From NCBI RefSeq assembly GCF_009917525.1, contig NZ_QZDU01000001.1, positions 574,522-638,521 on the forward strand: 64,000 nucleotides of DNA, given 5' to 3'. Below, piece after piece: positions 35,398 through 44,134 of the stretch. This stretch comes from Acutalibacter sp. 1XD8-36 (GTDB taxonomy: Bacteria > Bacillota > Clostridia > Oscillospirales > Acutalibacteraceae). Within the stretch, counting starts at the first letter, position 1. Each line of letters opens with the position of its first letter. The notes beneath the pieces were generated by a model, which saw only the letters and a program-made list of their open reading frames with translations, had not been told where the DNA came from and did no database searches. A program made the translations under genes and the position numbers.

Positions 35398-35439
35398 GGG
35401 ACGCTCTCCTTGTTTTTGGTGTGAATACTTTGAATAATA

Positions 35440-35468
35440 AGTATAGCACCAAATTTTTTGGCAGTCAA
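35440..35468 (-). promoter_or_regulatory. Promoter of the response regulator operon
   Basis: On the minus strand TTGACT (35468-35463), 17 bases, then TATACT (35445-35440) with an extended TGC just before it. A strong sigma-A promoter about 35 bases from the start codon. Confidence 0.75.
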
Positions 35469-35496
35469 TTGGGGGGTAGGGATTTGAGTGCAGTCA

Positions 35497-35523
35497 AAAA
35501 CCCCCGGCATCGCCGGGGGTTTT
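35497..35523. terminator. Bidirectional terminator
   Basis: AAAACCCCCGGC with GCCGGGGGTTTT, a 12-base match around a three-base loop. It lies just past the hydrolase gene ending at 35539 and upstream of the response regulator promoter. Confidence 0.88.
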
Positions 35524-35538
35524 GCTCATATACCCTTT

Positions 35539-36372
35539 CTAACGCACAAGGAGCCACTTGTCAAAGAAATCTCTGACTATCCTGTAGGGCTCGTCTCCCT
35601 GGAAGAACCCGTGCCCTTGGCCGTGTATCAGGTGGAACTCGGCGGGGCTGCCCAGCTCCTGGAGCTTCTGATAAATCATCCTGCTCTGGTCCACCGGCAC
35701 CAGCGGGTCCTCGTCGCCGTGCATAATGAGGAACGGGGGCATATCCCTGTGGAAGTAGTTTATGGGGCTGGCCCACTCCAGCTTCTCTATAAGCTTTTCT
35801 TTAGGCGGGTTGCCCAGCAGCGCTGCCGCCACCGAGTTCTCCTCGTGGGCCATATGGGTCATGCTGGCGGGAGAGTACCCGGTGCACACGGCGTTTACGG
35901 CGCTTGAGAACTCCTGCCAGCCGCCGCTGCCCTCGAACTCCTCTATCCCCTCTGTGCTCCCCAGCAGGTTTACCAGATGTCCCCCTGCCGACTCACCCCA
36001 AACGCCGATTCGCTGGGGGTCCAGGCCCCACTCCACGCTATGGGCGCGTAAAAAGCGGATGGCGCATTTGCAGTCCTGTATCTGGGCCGGGAAGGGGGCC
36101 TCGTCCGAGAGGCGGTAGTCTATGCAGGCGACAAAGTAGCCCTTGCCCGCCAGCTTCAAAAGCTCTATCTCCGGGCGGTAGTTGCGGTCCAGCTCATGGT
36201 CGCTCCAGGCGCCGCCGTGTATCCAGACTATCACCGGGGCCGGGTCGCGTTTCTTCTCCGGGCACCAGATGACATCCATCTTCAGCGCGAAGCCGCCGGC
36301 ATTGCCAAAGACCAGGTTTTTCTTCAGTGAAGCCCCATAGCTCAGGTATTCCTCGATAAACTGTTCCTTCAT
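35539..36372 (-). CDS. Alpha/beta hydrolase (esterase/lipase family)
   Basis: A 277-residue cytoplasmic hydrolase of the BD-FAE/hormone-sensitive-lipase-like group. The oxyanion motif is IHGGAW (about 50), the nucleophile is the Ser in WGESAGG (about 148), the acid is Asp in HGDEDPLV and the base is His in GQGHGFF. It is last in the operon with a sugar importer, which suggests a carbohydrate esterase that removes acetyl or other acyl groups from imported oligosaccharides (inference). The start has AAAAGGAGAG upstream. Confidence 0.85.
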   Translation of the reverse strand: MKEQFIEEYLSYGASLKKNLVFGNAGGFALKMDVIWCPEKKRDPAPVIVWIHGGAWSDHELDRNYRPEIELLKLAGKGYFVACIDYRLSDEAPFPAQIQDCKCAIRFLRAHSVEWGLDPQRIGVWGESAGGHLVNLLGSTEGIEEFEGSGGWQEFSSAVNAVCTGYSPASMTHMAHEENSVAAALLGNPPKEKLIEKLEWASPINYFHRDMPPFLIMHGDEDPLVPVDQSRMIYQKLQELGSPAEFHLIHGQGHGFFQGDEPYRIVRDFFDKWLLVR

Positions 36373-36402
36373 TTCAAATCTCTCCTTTTCTGTCCGGGAG
36401 CC

Positions 36403-38028
36403 TTAGGAGTTGGCGTACTCCTTTGCCTGGGCCTGATATGCCGCCAGCACGTCGTCATAACCTGCGGCCTTCATCTTGTCCACGAACTCCTGCAGTCCTG
36501 TCTCCGGGTCCACAAAGCCGAACTCCAGGGGCAGTCCGTACTGACTCACCACGTTGCTCAGTGCCGCCAGCTCGTTCTTGTACTCGCTGTCGTCAAATAC
36601 AAAGCTCTGCAGGATGTTGAACTGCTTGCGGGTATTCAGGTCGTCCAGCATCTCCCTGTAGCCCTTTACGCTGGCCTCCTTGGAGGGCACAGTCTGATAG
36701 TCCCAGTTGCGCCATGCGGAGTAGCAGAACCAGTCGGTGCCGTACTTGTCGGAGTCGGGTCCGGGCACCACCACGTTCTCATTAAGTGTGCCGTCATCGT
36801 TCTTCTCCCCGGCGAAATCCCAGTGCTTGCCCTCAATGCCACGCTGGGCCAGGTAGTTCAGCTCCTTGTCGTTGCGGATAAGGTCCAGCACCTTCAGCAC
36901 CAGGTCGGGGTGCTTGGAGGTAGCGGCTATGGACAGTCCGCCACCGGTTGCGGCATATGGCAGGAGCTGTACGCCGCCGGTGAGGTCATACAGGCCAATC
37001 TCTGCCCCGGCGTTTTTCAGGCTCTGGTCCATCAGGTTTTTCATATTGTTAATGGTGCCGCAGTTATAGAAATAGCAGGCAACCTTGCCGTTGTCAAACA
37101 GGTCCCGGGTCATGGTCTCGTTAGAGAGGGAGTCCTTTGAGATGTACCCCGCTTGGTTCCACTTATACATGCGCTCGATATAGCTCTTATACTCGGGGGT
37201 CTCCAGAATACTGAACACCTCGGGCTTGTCCTCGGTGATGTCATATCCGGCGTAGAGCTGGAAGTAGGAGCTGCTGGTGCCCCACTCGTTGGGGGCGATA
37301 AGAAATGCGTCCATTAAGGCGCTCTGGGACTGTCCGTCGGCGGTATAGGGCACCATGCCGGACTCGTTGTCCACTACGGCCTGCATATAGGCCTCCAGGT
37401 CCTCAACCGTCTCTATCTCGTCCATCTCATACTTGACCCTCAGGTCGTCGCGGATACCTACCATGGACTGGACGAACTCGTTATGGAGCTGTGGTATCAT
37501 GTATATTTTGCCGTTTACCCTGGTCTGGTCCCAGGCGGCTTCCGGAGTATGCTCCCAGGTTATGGGGCAGTGCTCCTCAAGCATTTCGGGAGTCAGCTCC
37601 ATATAGGCGTTCTTCTGGGCCTGGGAAGCGTAGTAGCACCAGTAGCTGGAGAACACGCCGTCCATCTCGGTCTGTGAGGCAAAGAGCAGGGGGTACTTTG
37701 TGCTGTACTCCCCGAAGGAGAGGTAGTTTACCTCCATCACAGCCCCCACCTCCTTGGCAAGGCGCTGGTTTATCTGCTCCAGCACCATGTCCAGGTCCTT
37801 GGCCTTGTCCCCAAGGAAGTACATCTGCAGGGTAACTACATCCTCCGGGGCCTCCTCCCCGGCATCGGATGACTCGGGCTCCTCCTGGGAAGAAGCGCCG
37901 GAGCTCTCGGAGCTGCTGCCGCTGCTCTCAGGCTGCTGGCCTGAGGTCTCCTTCGCGCCGCACCCAAAGGCGCTAAGCCCCAGGAGCACCGCCAGCAGGA
38001 GAGCCAGCAAGGGTTTCATTTTTCTCAT
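36403..38028 (-). CDS. Extracellular solute-binding lipoprotein of second importer
   Basis: A 541-residue lipoprotein. Start at 38028 (MRKMKPLLALLLAVLLG) has AAAGGA upstream; a TTG six codons earlier has no site. The signal ends in AFGC with C23 lipidated. A Ser/Glu linker follows to about 55, then a large binding fold. It follows its two permeases and precedes an alpha/beta hydrolase. The ligand is probably an acylated oligosaccharide; this is inferred from the hydrolase alone. Confidence 0.9.
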   Translation of the reverse strand: MRKMKPLLALLLAVLLGLSAFGCGAKETSGQQPESSGSSSESSGASSQEEPESSDAGEEAPEDVVTLQMYFLGDKAKDLDMVLEQINQRLAKEVGAVMEVNYLSFGEYSTKYPLLFASQTEMDGVFSSYWCYYASQAQKNAYMELTPEMLEEHCPITWEHTPEAAWDQTRVNGKIYMIPQLHNEFVQSMVGIRDDLRVKYEMDEIETVEDLEAYMQAVVDNESGMVPYTADGQSQSALMDAFLIAPNEWGTSSSYFQLYAGYDITEDKPEVFSILETPEYKSYIERMYKWNQAGYISKDSLSNETMTRDLFDNGKVACYFYNCGTINNMKNLMDQSLKNAGAEIGLYDLTGGVQLLPYAATGGGLSIAATSKHPDLVLKVLDLIRNDKELNYLAQRGIEGKHWDFAGEKNDDGTLNENVVVPGPDSDKYGTDWFCYSAWRNWDYQTVPSKEASVKGYREMLDDLNTRKQFNILQSFVFDDSEYKNELAALSNVVSQYGLPLEFGFVDPETGLQEFVDKMKAAGYDDVLAAYQAQAKEYANS

Positions 38029-38091
38029 ATACTCGCATCCTTTCAAAAATATTGCTATCTCCGAAGCCGGAGCGTTAGCCTGTATAAAAAT

Positions 38092-38976
38092 TTATCCCTT
38101 CACCGCGCCTATGGTGATTCCCTTGACAAAGTATTTCTGTACAAAGGGGTATAGCAGGATGATGGGGCCGGTGGCCACGACGGTCATCGCCAGCTTAAAG
38201 GACTCGCTGGGGAATACCTGGTCCCCAAGGTCTATGGTGCTTGCCGCCGCCGATTTCAAAAAGTCCAGGCTTGAGAGCAGGCGGTACAGATAGTATTGCA
38301 GTGGATACATGGTCTCATCCTGCATGAAAAGCATTCCGTTGCGCCAGTCGTTCCAGTAGTTCAGGGCAATAAACATGCCGATACTTGCAAGGGCGGGCTT
38401 TGCAAGGGGCAGCACTATGCGCAGGAATATGTAGAACTCACCGGCGCCGTCTATCTTTGCCGACTCTATCAACGCCCCGGGAATGGAGCGCATGAAGTTT
38501 TTCATGATAATAAGATAGAAGACGTTCACCATCATGGGCAGTATAAGGGCCAGATAGTTGTCTTTAAGGTGCAGGTAATTTGTCATCAGGATATACCAGG
38601 GCACAAGGCCGCCGTTAAACAGCACCGTGAAGAACACGAACATTGTGAAGAAATTCCGGCTCTTAAAGTCCGGGCGCTGGAGCACATAGCCGCACATGGA
38701 GACTATGAACAGGCTGACAGCCGTACCTGCGCCGGTAATGCCGACGGTCACCAGATATGAGCGCAGTATTTTGCCGGGGTCCTCAAAGGCCAGCTTGTAT
38801 GCCTCTGTGGAAAAGGTCTGGGGCCATAGGCTGTAGCCGCGGACATATATCTCGTTTTCCGGGGTGAGGGACCCTATCACCACCATCCAGAATGGGAATA
38901 TACATAAGAGCGCCACAATGGTCACCGCCGCTCCTGCAATGGCTACGAATATTTTCCTTCCTCTTGAAGAAATCAA
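38092..38976 (-). CDS. Carbohydrate ABC transporter permease (MalG/LplC type)
   Basis: A 294-residue permease, six predicted helices. The EAA-type loop is LIESAKIDGAGEFYIFLRIVLPLAKP and the ending is VQKYFVKGITIGAVKG, nearly the same as the LplC-like permease at 24241. It is 17 bases downstream of its partner permease. No ATPase gene is nearby. Confidence 0.93.
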   Translation of the reverse strand: MISSRGRKIFVAIAGAAVTIVALLCIFPFWMVVIGSLTPENEIYVRGYSLWPQTFSTEAYKLAFEDPGKILRSYLVTVGITGAGTAVSLFIVSMCGYVLQRPDFKSRNFFTMFVFFTVLFNGGLVPWYILMTNYLHLKDNYLALILPMMVNVFYLIIMKNFMRSIPGALIESAKIDGAGEFYIFLRIVLPLAKPALASIGMFIALNYWNDWRNGMLFMQDETMYPLQYYLYRLLSSLDFLKSAAASTIDLGDQVFPSESFKLAMTVVATGPIILLYPFVQKYFVKGITIGAVKG

Positions 38977-38993
38977 AGGGGCTCCTCCTTTCC

Positions 38994-39917
38994 CTAATAC
39001 AGCGAATTTTCAGGGTCCACCCTGCGTATGACCCAGTTGGTGGCGGTCAAAAAGGCGAAGCACAGGACGGACTGGAACAGGCCCACCGCCGCGCTCATGC
39101 CGTACTCCTGGGAGAACAGCAGGGAGCGGAACACAAACGTGTCGATAACGTCGGTGGTGTTAAAGAGCAGGCTGTTTGTGCCCACCATCTGATAGAACAG
39201 GTCGAAGTCCCCGCGGAAGATATTGCCTATGCCCATTATAACTAAGATTACCACAGTTGGCTTTAGGCACGGCAGGGTTATATAGCGTATCTTCTGCAGC
39301 TCCCCGGCACCGTCCAGGGTGGCGCTCTCGTATATCTCCGCGTCTATCCCCATGATTGCCGCAAGGTACACCACCGAGCCGTAGCCCACGTGCTTCCAGG
39401 AGTTGAGGAAAATGATGATGAAGACCCACAGGGTGCTCTGGCTGTAGATGTCCACCGGCTCGCCGCCTATGGAGCGCAGCAGGTGGTTAAATGCTCCGAA
39501 GTCGTAGCTGAAGATGTTGTATACAAAGGCTGAGACCACCACCCAGGAGATAAACGTGGGCAGGAACATAGCCCCCTGGGTTGTCTTTTTAAACCACTTG
39601 CCCCCTATTTCCGAGATAAAAATTGCCACAGTGATTTCCACAATGTTATTCACAATAATAAACGCAATATTATAGAGCACCGTATTGCGCATTACCACCG
39701 CGGCCTGCCCGGAGATAAAGAAAAACCGGAAGTTTTTGAAGCCGCACCATGGGCTTCCGAAAATACCCTCTGAGTAATCGAACTGCTTGAATGCCAGGAC
39801 AATGCCCGACATTGGCAGATAGCAAAAGACGACCACATACATGATTACCGGCAGGGTCATCAGCAAGAGCGCCGGGTTCTTTCTGATGTCGTACCGCAGG
39901 TTCTGCAGCCATCGCAT
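38994..39917 (-). CDS. Carbohydrate ABC transporter permease (MalF/LplB type)
   Basis: A 307-residue permease opening the second importer operon. Helices begin at about residue 16 (PALLLMTLPVIMYVVVF). The EAA-type loop is IYESATLDGAGELQKIRYI. It is divergent from the YesN-type regulator at 40151 across 233 bases that contain a repeated 9-mer. Confidence 0.93.
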   Translation of the reverse strand: MRWLQNLRYDIRKNPALLLMTLPVIMYVVVFCYLPMSGIVLAFKQFDYSEGIFGSPWCGFKNFRFFFISGQAAVVMRNTVLYNIAFIIVNNIVEITVAIFISEIGGKWFKKTTQGAMFLPTFISWVVVSAFVYNIFSYDFGAFNHLLRSIGGEPVDIYSQSTLWVFIIIFLNSWKHVGYGSVVYLAAIMGIDAEIYESATLDGAGELQKIRYITLPCLKPTVVILVIMGIGNIFRGDFDLFYQMVGTNSLLFNTTDVIDTFVFRSLLFSQEYGMSAAVGLFQSVLCFAFLTATNWVIRRVDPENSLY

Positions 39918-39997
39918 AGCGTTCCCTCCTTATTCTGCCGCACCGCTGCCCAGGCACGTTCCCGCGCCCGCACACTGATACGCCTGTGTTTTTTTTA

Positions 39998-40026
39998 TAA
40001 TAGCACAGGAAAAAATCTAATAGCAC
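39998..40026. promoter_or_regulatory. Direct repeat TAATAGCAC x2, candidate YesN-type regulator site
   Basis: TAATAGCAC occurs at 39998-40006 and again at 40018-40026, 20 bases apart start to start, so both face the same side of the helix. AraC-type domains bind direct repeats of this kind. On the minus strand the nearer copy overlaps a TATTAT-like -10 sequence of the importer operon. Confidence 0.5.
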
Positions 40027-40150
40027 CCGAAAAATCTCTGATTTTCAGGATAATTTTATCCATTTGGCGGTAAAGCGTTCCCATTGCGCCTGGATTTCAC
40101 TATAATAATAGCTAAGACAGACGCCAGTATAAAGGAGGGCGGCATGGCAT

Positions 40151-41689
40151 ATGTTATGCGCTATGATTGTGGACGACGAGAAAGCTATCTGTGACGGCCT
40201 GACAGAGAATATGCCCTGGGCTCAGATGGGCATTGGCAGGGTCATACGGTTTTACTCGGCTAAAGAGGCGATAGAGAGCAAAGCTGTCCCGGACATACTT
40301 ATCAGCGATATCTGTATGCCCCGGATGACCGGCATTGACCTTGCGGAGAAAATGCTGGAGAAAAACCCGGAGTGCAAGGTCATCTTCATCAGCGCCTATT
40401 CAGACAAGGAATACTACCGCTCCGCTATCTCCCTGCACGCCATGGGGTACATTGAGAAGCCCATAAATCAGGCCGAGGCCATAGAGGTCATATCAGGCGC
40501 CGCCGCCCTCTGCCAGCGGCAAAAGCACCTGATAAGCCAGCAGAAGGGCATGGAGCAGTACCAAGTAGAGCAATTCTGTCGGGACGCCGCCAACGGGCAT
40601 TTTCGGCGCGAATGGCTGGAGGACCCGTTTATCGCCGGGTTTGCCGCCCGGCACCGGTGGTTTATGGCGGTGCAGGTGATGGTGCGGCCCGGGCTGCTGA
40701 AGCCCGGGGAGTCGCAAAAGCTCTGCCATACGGCTTCAGAGCAGTTCAGAAGGTTTTTCGCCCAGTGCCTTGCCATTGTGAAGGAGAAGGACGTGCTGCT
40801 GCTCATCCTGGCGGACAGCCCGCCAAAGAGCGAGGCCGCCCTGCGCGACAGTATGCGCCTTGCCATAGACAGCATGGCCCAGCGGGACGAGCTGTTCTTT
40901 GCGGCTGGGGCGCCGGTGGCCTCAGTCGAGAGCCTGCCTTCCTCCTGTGCCAGCGCCGCGGAGACCTCCCGGCTGCTCTTTTACCGGGGCTACGGCGGGG
41001 CCGTGTTCTTTGAGGAGTCCCGCCGCCCGTACCTTTCGGAGTTCCGGCTGGACGAGAGCTTTTTAGAGGAGGTCCCCTGCCTTATCAGGGAAAACCGCGA
41101 GGACGAGTATATGCTGAAGCTGCAAAAGAGCCTGCGCACTGCCTGCGAATGTGTGAACTGCCCGCCGGAGGCCATTAAAAAGGAGTATTCAAAGCTGCTG
41201 CGGGTGCTGTCGGAGACCGGCGCGGCTATCTTTCACCGGCAGGATTACGAGACCTACCATATGTGGAAGACCATAGAGCAGGCGGGCACCCTGCTGCGGC
41301 TGAAGGACTACCTGCTCACCGTCTCAGGGGAGCTGTTTCATGAGCACAGGAAGTTTTCCCGATATGGCAGCACAGTGTACGCAGTTGTACAGGAGCTGAA
41401 CCGGCAGCTGTCAAACCCGGATTTTTCCATACGTATGCTTGCCCAGACTCTGCATTTTCGGGACACCTACCTTAGCTCCCTGTTTAAAAGCAAAACCGGC
41501 ACCACCATAAACCGCTACCTGATGGGCCTGCGCATGGAGGAAGCCCGCCGGCTGCTGCGAAACACGGAGCTCTCCATATCCCAGGTGGCTATCCGCTCGG
41601 GATACCGGGATGTGGACTATTTCACCAGGTGCTTTAAAAAGCACACCGGCGTCCTGCCCTCTGCCTTCCGGGGAGGACAGAAACGATGA
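40151..41689 (+). CDS. YesN-type response regulator with AraC DNA-binding domain
   Basis: A 512-residue regulator. The receiver has VDDE near the N-terminus and a phosphorylated Asp at about residue 53 in LISDICMPRMTG. A long linker follows, then an AraC double helix-turn-helix at the C-terminus (FSIRMLAQTLHFRDTYLSSLF and LSISQVAIRSGYRDVDYFTRCF). AGGAGGGC precedes the start. The gene overlaps the kinase gene by four bases (ATGA). It most likely activates the divergent importer operon. Confidence 0.92.
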   Translation: MLCAMIVDDEKAICDGLTENMPWAQMGIGRVIRFYSAKEAIESKAVPDILISDICMPRMTGIDLAEKMLEKNPECKVIFISAYSDKEYYRSAISLHAMGYIEKPINQAEAIEVISGAAALCQRQKHLISQQKGMEQYQVEQFCRDAANGHFRREWLEDPFIAGFAARHRWFMAVQVMVRPGLLKPGESQKLCHTASEQFRRFFAQCLAIVKEKDVLLLILADSPPKSEAALRDSMRLAIDSMAQRDELFFAAGAPVASVESLPSSCASAAETSRLLFYRGYGGAVFFEESRRPYLSEFRLDESFLEEVPCLIRENREDEYMLKLQKSLRTACECVNCPPEAIKKEYSKLLRVLSETGAAIFHRQDYETYHMWKTIEQAGTLLRLKDYLLTVSGELFHEHRKFSRYGSTVYAVVQELNRQLSNPDFSIRMLAQTLHFRDTYLSSLFKSKTGTTINRYLMGLRMEEARRLLRNTELSISQVAIRSGYRDVDYFTRCFKKHTGVLPSAFRGGQKR

Positions 41690-43323
41690 GACAGAAGCTC
41701 AGGCGCTTTTTCTCCGTGGTATACTATAACCTGCGCACACGGCAGAAGCTGTTTATCGGATATTTGCTGGCGGTAATGCTGCCCTGCCTTTTGATGACGG
41801 CGCTCTTTTATTACTACCTGCACAGTTCCGTTCTGGACACCGATATCCGCTCTGTGCACACCATGTCCCGGCAGGCCGCCACGTGGCTCGACTCGGCCTT
41901 CCAGCAGGCCCGCTCCATCACAAACAGCCTGTTGCTGAATTTTGATTTCAATGAGATATTGGATAGCTGCAACCGGGACAATAACTATTTCCAGAAGCGG
42001 GGAAATATTATCAAGCTCTCCCATATAAAAACCACCTTGCAGGAGTATAAGGCCGTGCACCGGACCTGCTTTTATTTCAGCGACTCTGTTATTGAGGCAA
42101 ACCGGGACACCCTGTTTTTCCTATCTGAGATTGAGCGTGAGGGGCTGCTGCAGAGTATTGTGCAGCAGCCCGGGGACCAGCTTTGGACTGTTTTCGCCAA
42201 TGAGCGGCGCATTATGGGCGGCGGCGAGACCCTGTCAATGCTGCAGCCGCTGTTCAACCCTGAGGATATGTCTGAGACCATTGGTTTCATACGGGTGGAT
42301 TATCTGCAAAACGACCTGAAAAGGCAGATAGAAAACTTCCTGCCCACCGCCCGCTCCACAGGGTTCTTAGTGGACCGCTCCGGCGGCATTCTGAGCCGCG
42401 GTGGGCCCTATGATAAAGACGGCGGCCTGCCGGTTCCCTTTGGCGGACTGATGGAGGGCAGAGAGCCTGATGAGCCATTTTATACATGCCTGGACGCCCT
42501 TGGGGAGAAGACGCTTGTATGCGTCAATCCTGTGCCTGCCAGCGGCATGTACCTTATATTCCTCACCCCCTTTTGCGAAATCGAGCGGTCCGACTCCCTG
42601 CTCCTGGTACTGGCAGGCGTGCTGATGGTGCTTGAAGCCCTTATCACGCTGTGCTTTGGCGGGTTCCTCTGTATGTCCCTGGCCCGCTCCAGCGATTTGC
42701 AGCTGCGCCTGCTCTACTCCCAGCTCAACCCGCATTTTCTCTATAACACCCTGGACATAATCAACTGGCAGGCCATCAGTCTGGACGCGCCGGAGATATA
42801 CCAACCCCTTCAGGCGCTCTCCAGGCTCTACAAGCTCACGCTGAATAAGGGCAGCGCCTATATCTCGGTAAAGGACGAGCTGGACCATATACGCCTGTAT
42901 GTCCAGCTTCAAAACCTGCGCTTTCAAAACGGTATCAGGCTGCAGACAGATTACTCCCCGGAGGTATTAAATCTGCGTATACTGAATATGCTGCTTCAGC
43001 CCATAGTTGAAAATGCAATAGTACACGGCATACTAGAGCGCCCTGAGCAGTCCGGAACTATAACCATAACCGCGCGCCTTGACAAAAACGACCTGGTGTT
43101 CTGCGTGGAGGACGACGGCGTGGGTATCCCCCCTCAGCTGCTGAGCAAAATACAGGGCTCCCCCTATCAGAGCGAGGGTTACGGAATGCAGAATATCCGG
43201 GAGCGCATACGAATCGCCTATGGACGGGGATACGGGATATCTATACAGAGCCTGCCGGGTATGGGGACAAGGGTGGTGCTGACACTGCCGGCGGAGCATG
43301 GGCGCGCAAAGCCGGGGGAGTAA
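41686..43323 (+). CDS. YesM-type sensor histidine kinase
   Basis: A 545-residue membrane kinase. Helix 1 at about 19-43 and helix 2 at about 305-333 flank an extracellular sensor. The phosphorylated histidine is in QLNPHFLYNTLD, the family's His_kinase motif, and the ATPase domain has LLQPIVENAIVHG and VEDDGVGIP. It is translationally coupled to the YesN-type regulator. Together they should report extracellular sugar or importer occupancy. Confidence 0.92.
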   Translation: MRQKLRRFFSVVYYNLRTRQKLFIGYLLAVMLPCLLMTALFYYYLHSSVLDTDIRSVHTMSRQAATWLDSAFQQARSITNSLLLNFDFNEILDSCNRDNNYFQKRGNIIKLSHIKTTLQEYKAVHRTCFYFSDSVIEANRDTLFFLSEIEREGLLQSIVQQPGDQLWTVFANERRIMGGGETLSMLQPLFNPEDMSETIGFIRVDYLQNDLKRQIENFLPTARSTGFLVDRSGGILSRGGPYDKDGGLPVPFGGLMEGREPDEPFYTCLDALGEKTLVCVNPVPASGMYLIFLTPFCEIERSDSLLLVLAGVLMVLEALITLCFGGFLCMSLARSSDLQLRLLYSQLNPHFLYNTLDIINWQAISLDAPEIYQPLQALSRLYKLTLNKGSAYISVKDELDHIRLYVQLQNLRFQNGIRLQTDYSPEVLNLRILNMLLQPIVENAIVHGILERPEQSGTITITARLDKNDLVFCVEDDGVGIPPQLLSKIQGSPYQSEGYGMQNIRERIRIAYGRGYGISIQSLPGMGTRVVLTLPAEHGRAKPGE

Positions 43324-43362
43324 TACGGCCCGGCAAAACACTTTTCCGCGCCGGGAACACAC

Positions 43363-43391
43363 TTGCAAAATCCCAGAAACTTCTCTATAAT
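43363..43391 (+). promoter_or_regulatory. Promoter of the TetR-like gene
   Basis: TTGCAA (43363-43368), 17 bases, TATAAT (43386-43391). The -10 box is perfect, the -35 box matches five of six positions. It begins a monocistronic unit ended by the terminator at 44016. Confidence 0.7.
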
Positions 43392-43421
43392 ATATCTAAA
43401 TGGGAAAGGATGGGGTGTGTA

Positions 43422-43982
43422 ATGCGTCAGAGCACTAAGGAGGCCATTGCCGAGGCCTTTGAGGGCCTGCTGGAAAAGCGGAGTATCGACAAGGTGACCG
43501 TTAAGGATATCGTTGCTGTGTGCGGCATAAACCGTCAGACTTTTTACTACCACTTTCGGGATATCTATGATTTAATGGAATGGGCGCTGACAAAAGGTAT
43601 TGAAAAATATGCCGGGCAGCATTTGACCGCAGAACAGGATTGGCGGGAGCAGGTAAAGCTGCTGTTCCACTTTTTCTACCTGCACCGCAAAATCGTCCTG
43701 CACGGCTACGACGCCACAAACAGAATGCAGTATGAGCGGGTCGCCGTCAAGTGGGTGTCAGAAATGGTGGGCGGCCGGATAGAGGCCTATCCTCAGGCGG
43801 CGGACGTCTCGGAGGAGAAAAAGGAGTTTATCTCTACGGTCTATGCCCGCGGCTGTGTAGGATTCCTGCTGGAGTGGGTGGAGGAAGGTATGCCCGACGA
43901 GCGCCACGTACGTCTTGATGACTATTTCGTCATGATAGACGGCAGTATCGGGTATGTTCTGGATAAGTTCGTAAAATCATGA
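43422..43982 (+). CDS. TetR-family transcriptional regulator
   Basis: A 186-residue regulator. The N-terminal helix-turn-helix (VTVKDIVAVCGINRQTFYYHF, about 25-45) is followed by a helical ligand domain of the DhaS/TetR_C type. The start at 43422 is preferred over an in-frame ATG at 43410 that abuts the AAAGGA. It precedes the radical SAM, MMPL and heptad-protein operon in the same direction, separated by a strong terminator and a new promoter, so it is a likely repressor of that operon. Confidence 0.85.
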   Translation: MRQSTKEAIAEAFEGLLEKRSIDKVTVKDIVAVCGINRQTFYYHFRDIYDLMEWALTKGIEKYAGQHLTAEQDWREQVKLLFHFFYLHRKIVLHGYDATNRMQYERVAVKWVSEMVGGRIEAYPQAADVSEEKKEFISTVYARGCVGFLLEWVEEGMPDERHVRLDDYFVMIDGSIGYVLDKFVKS

Positions 43983-44015
43983 TTTAGACGAATTTATATT
44001 TTGCAGTATTTTCTT

Positions 44016-44062
44016 ACAAAGAGGCCCCTCTGTCTATTTTTACGACAGAGGGGCCTCTTTGT
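44016..44062 (+). terminator. Rho-independent terminator after the TetR-like gene
   Basis: ACAAAGAGGCCCCTCTGTC (44016-44034) pairs with 44044-44062, a 19-bp stem with a nine-base loop. The T tract is short. It isolates the regulator from the operon that follows. Confidence 0.75.
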
Positions 44063-44065
44063 CGG

Positions 44066-44094
44066 TTGTTACCGGCTGCATTAGCCCTTATAAT
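44066..44094 (+). promoter_or_regulatory. Promoter of the radical SAM/MMPL operon
   Basis: TTGTTA (44066-44071), 17 bases, perfect TATAAT (44089-44094). The start would lie near 44101, 34 bases before the ATG at 44135. A repressor such as the upstream TetR protein could act here, but no clear palindrome is seen. Confidence 0.6.
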
Positions 44095-44134
44095 TGTATC
44101 CATAAAACACACCGCAATATCAGGAGGTCATACT

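Noticed and set aside
43329..43355. CCCGGC/GCCGGG hairpin after the YesM-type kinase
   Set aside because: Short stem with no T tract; not strong enough to call a terminator.
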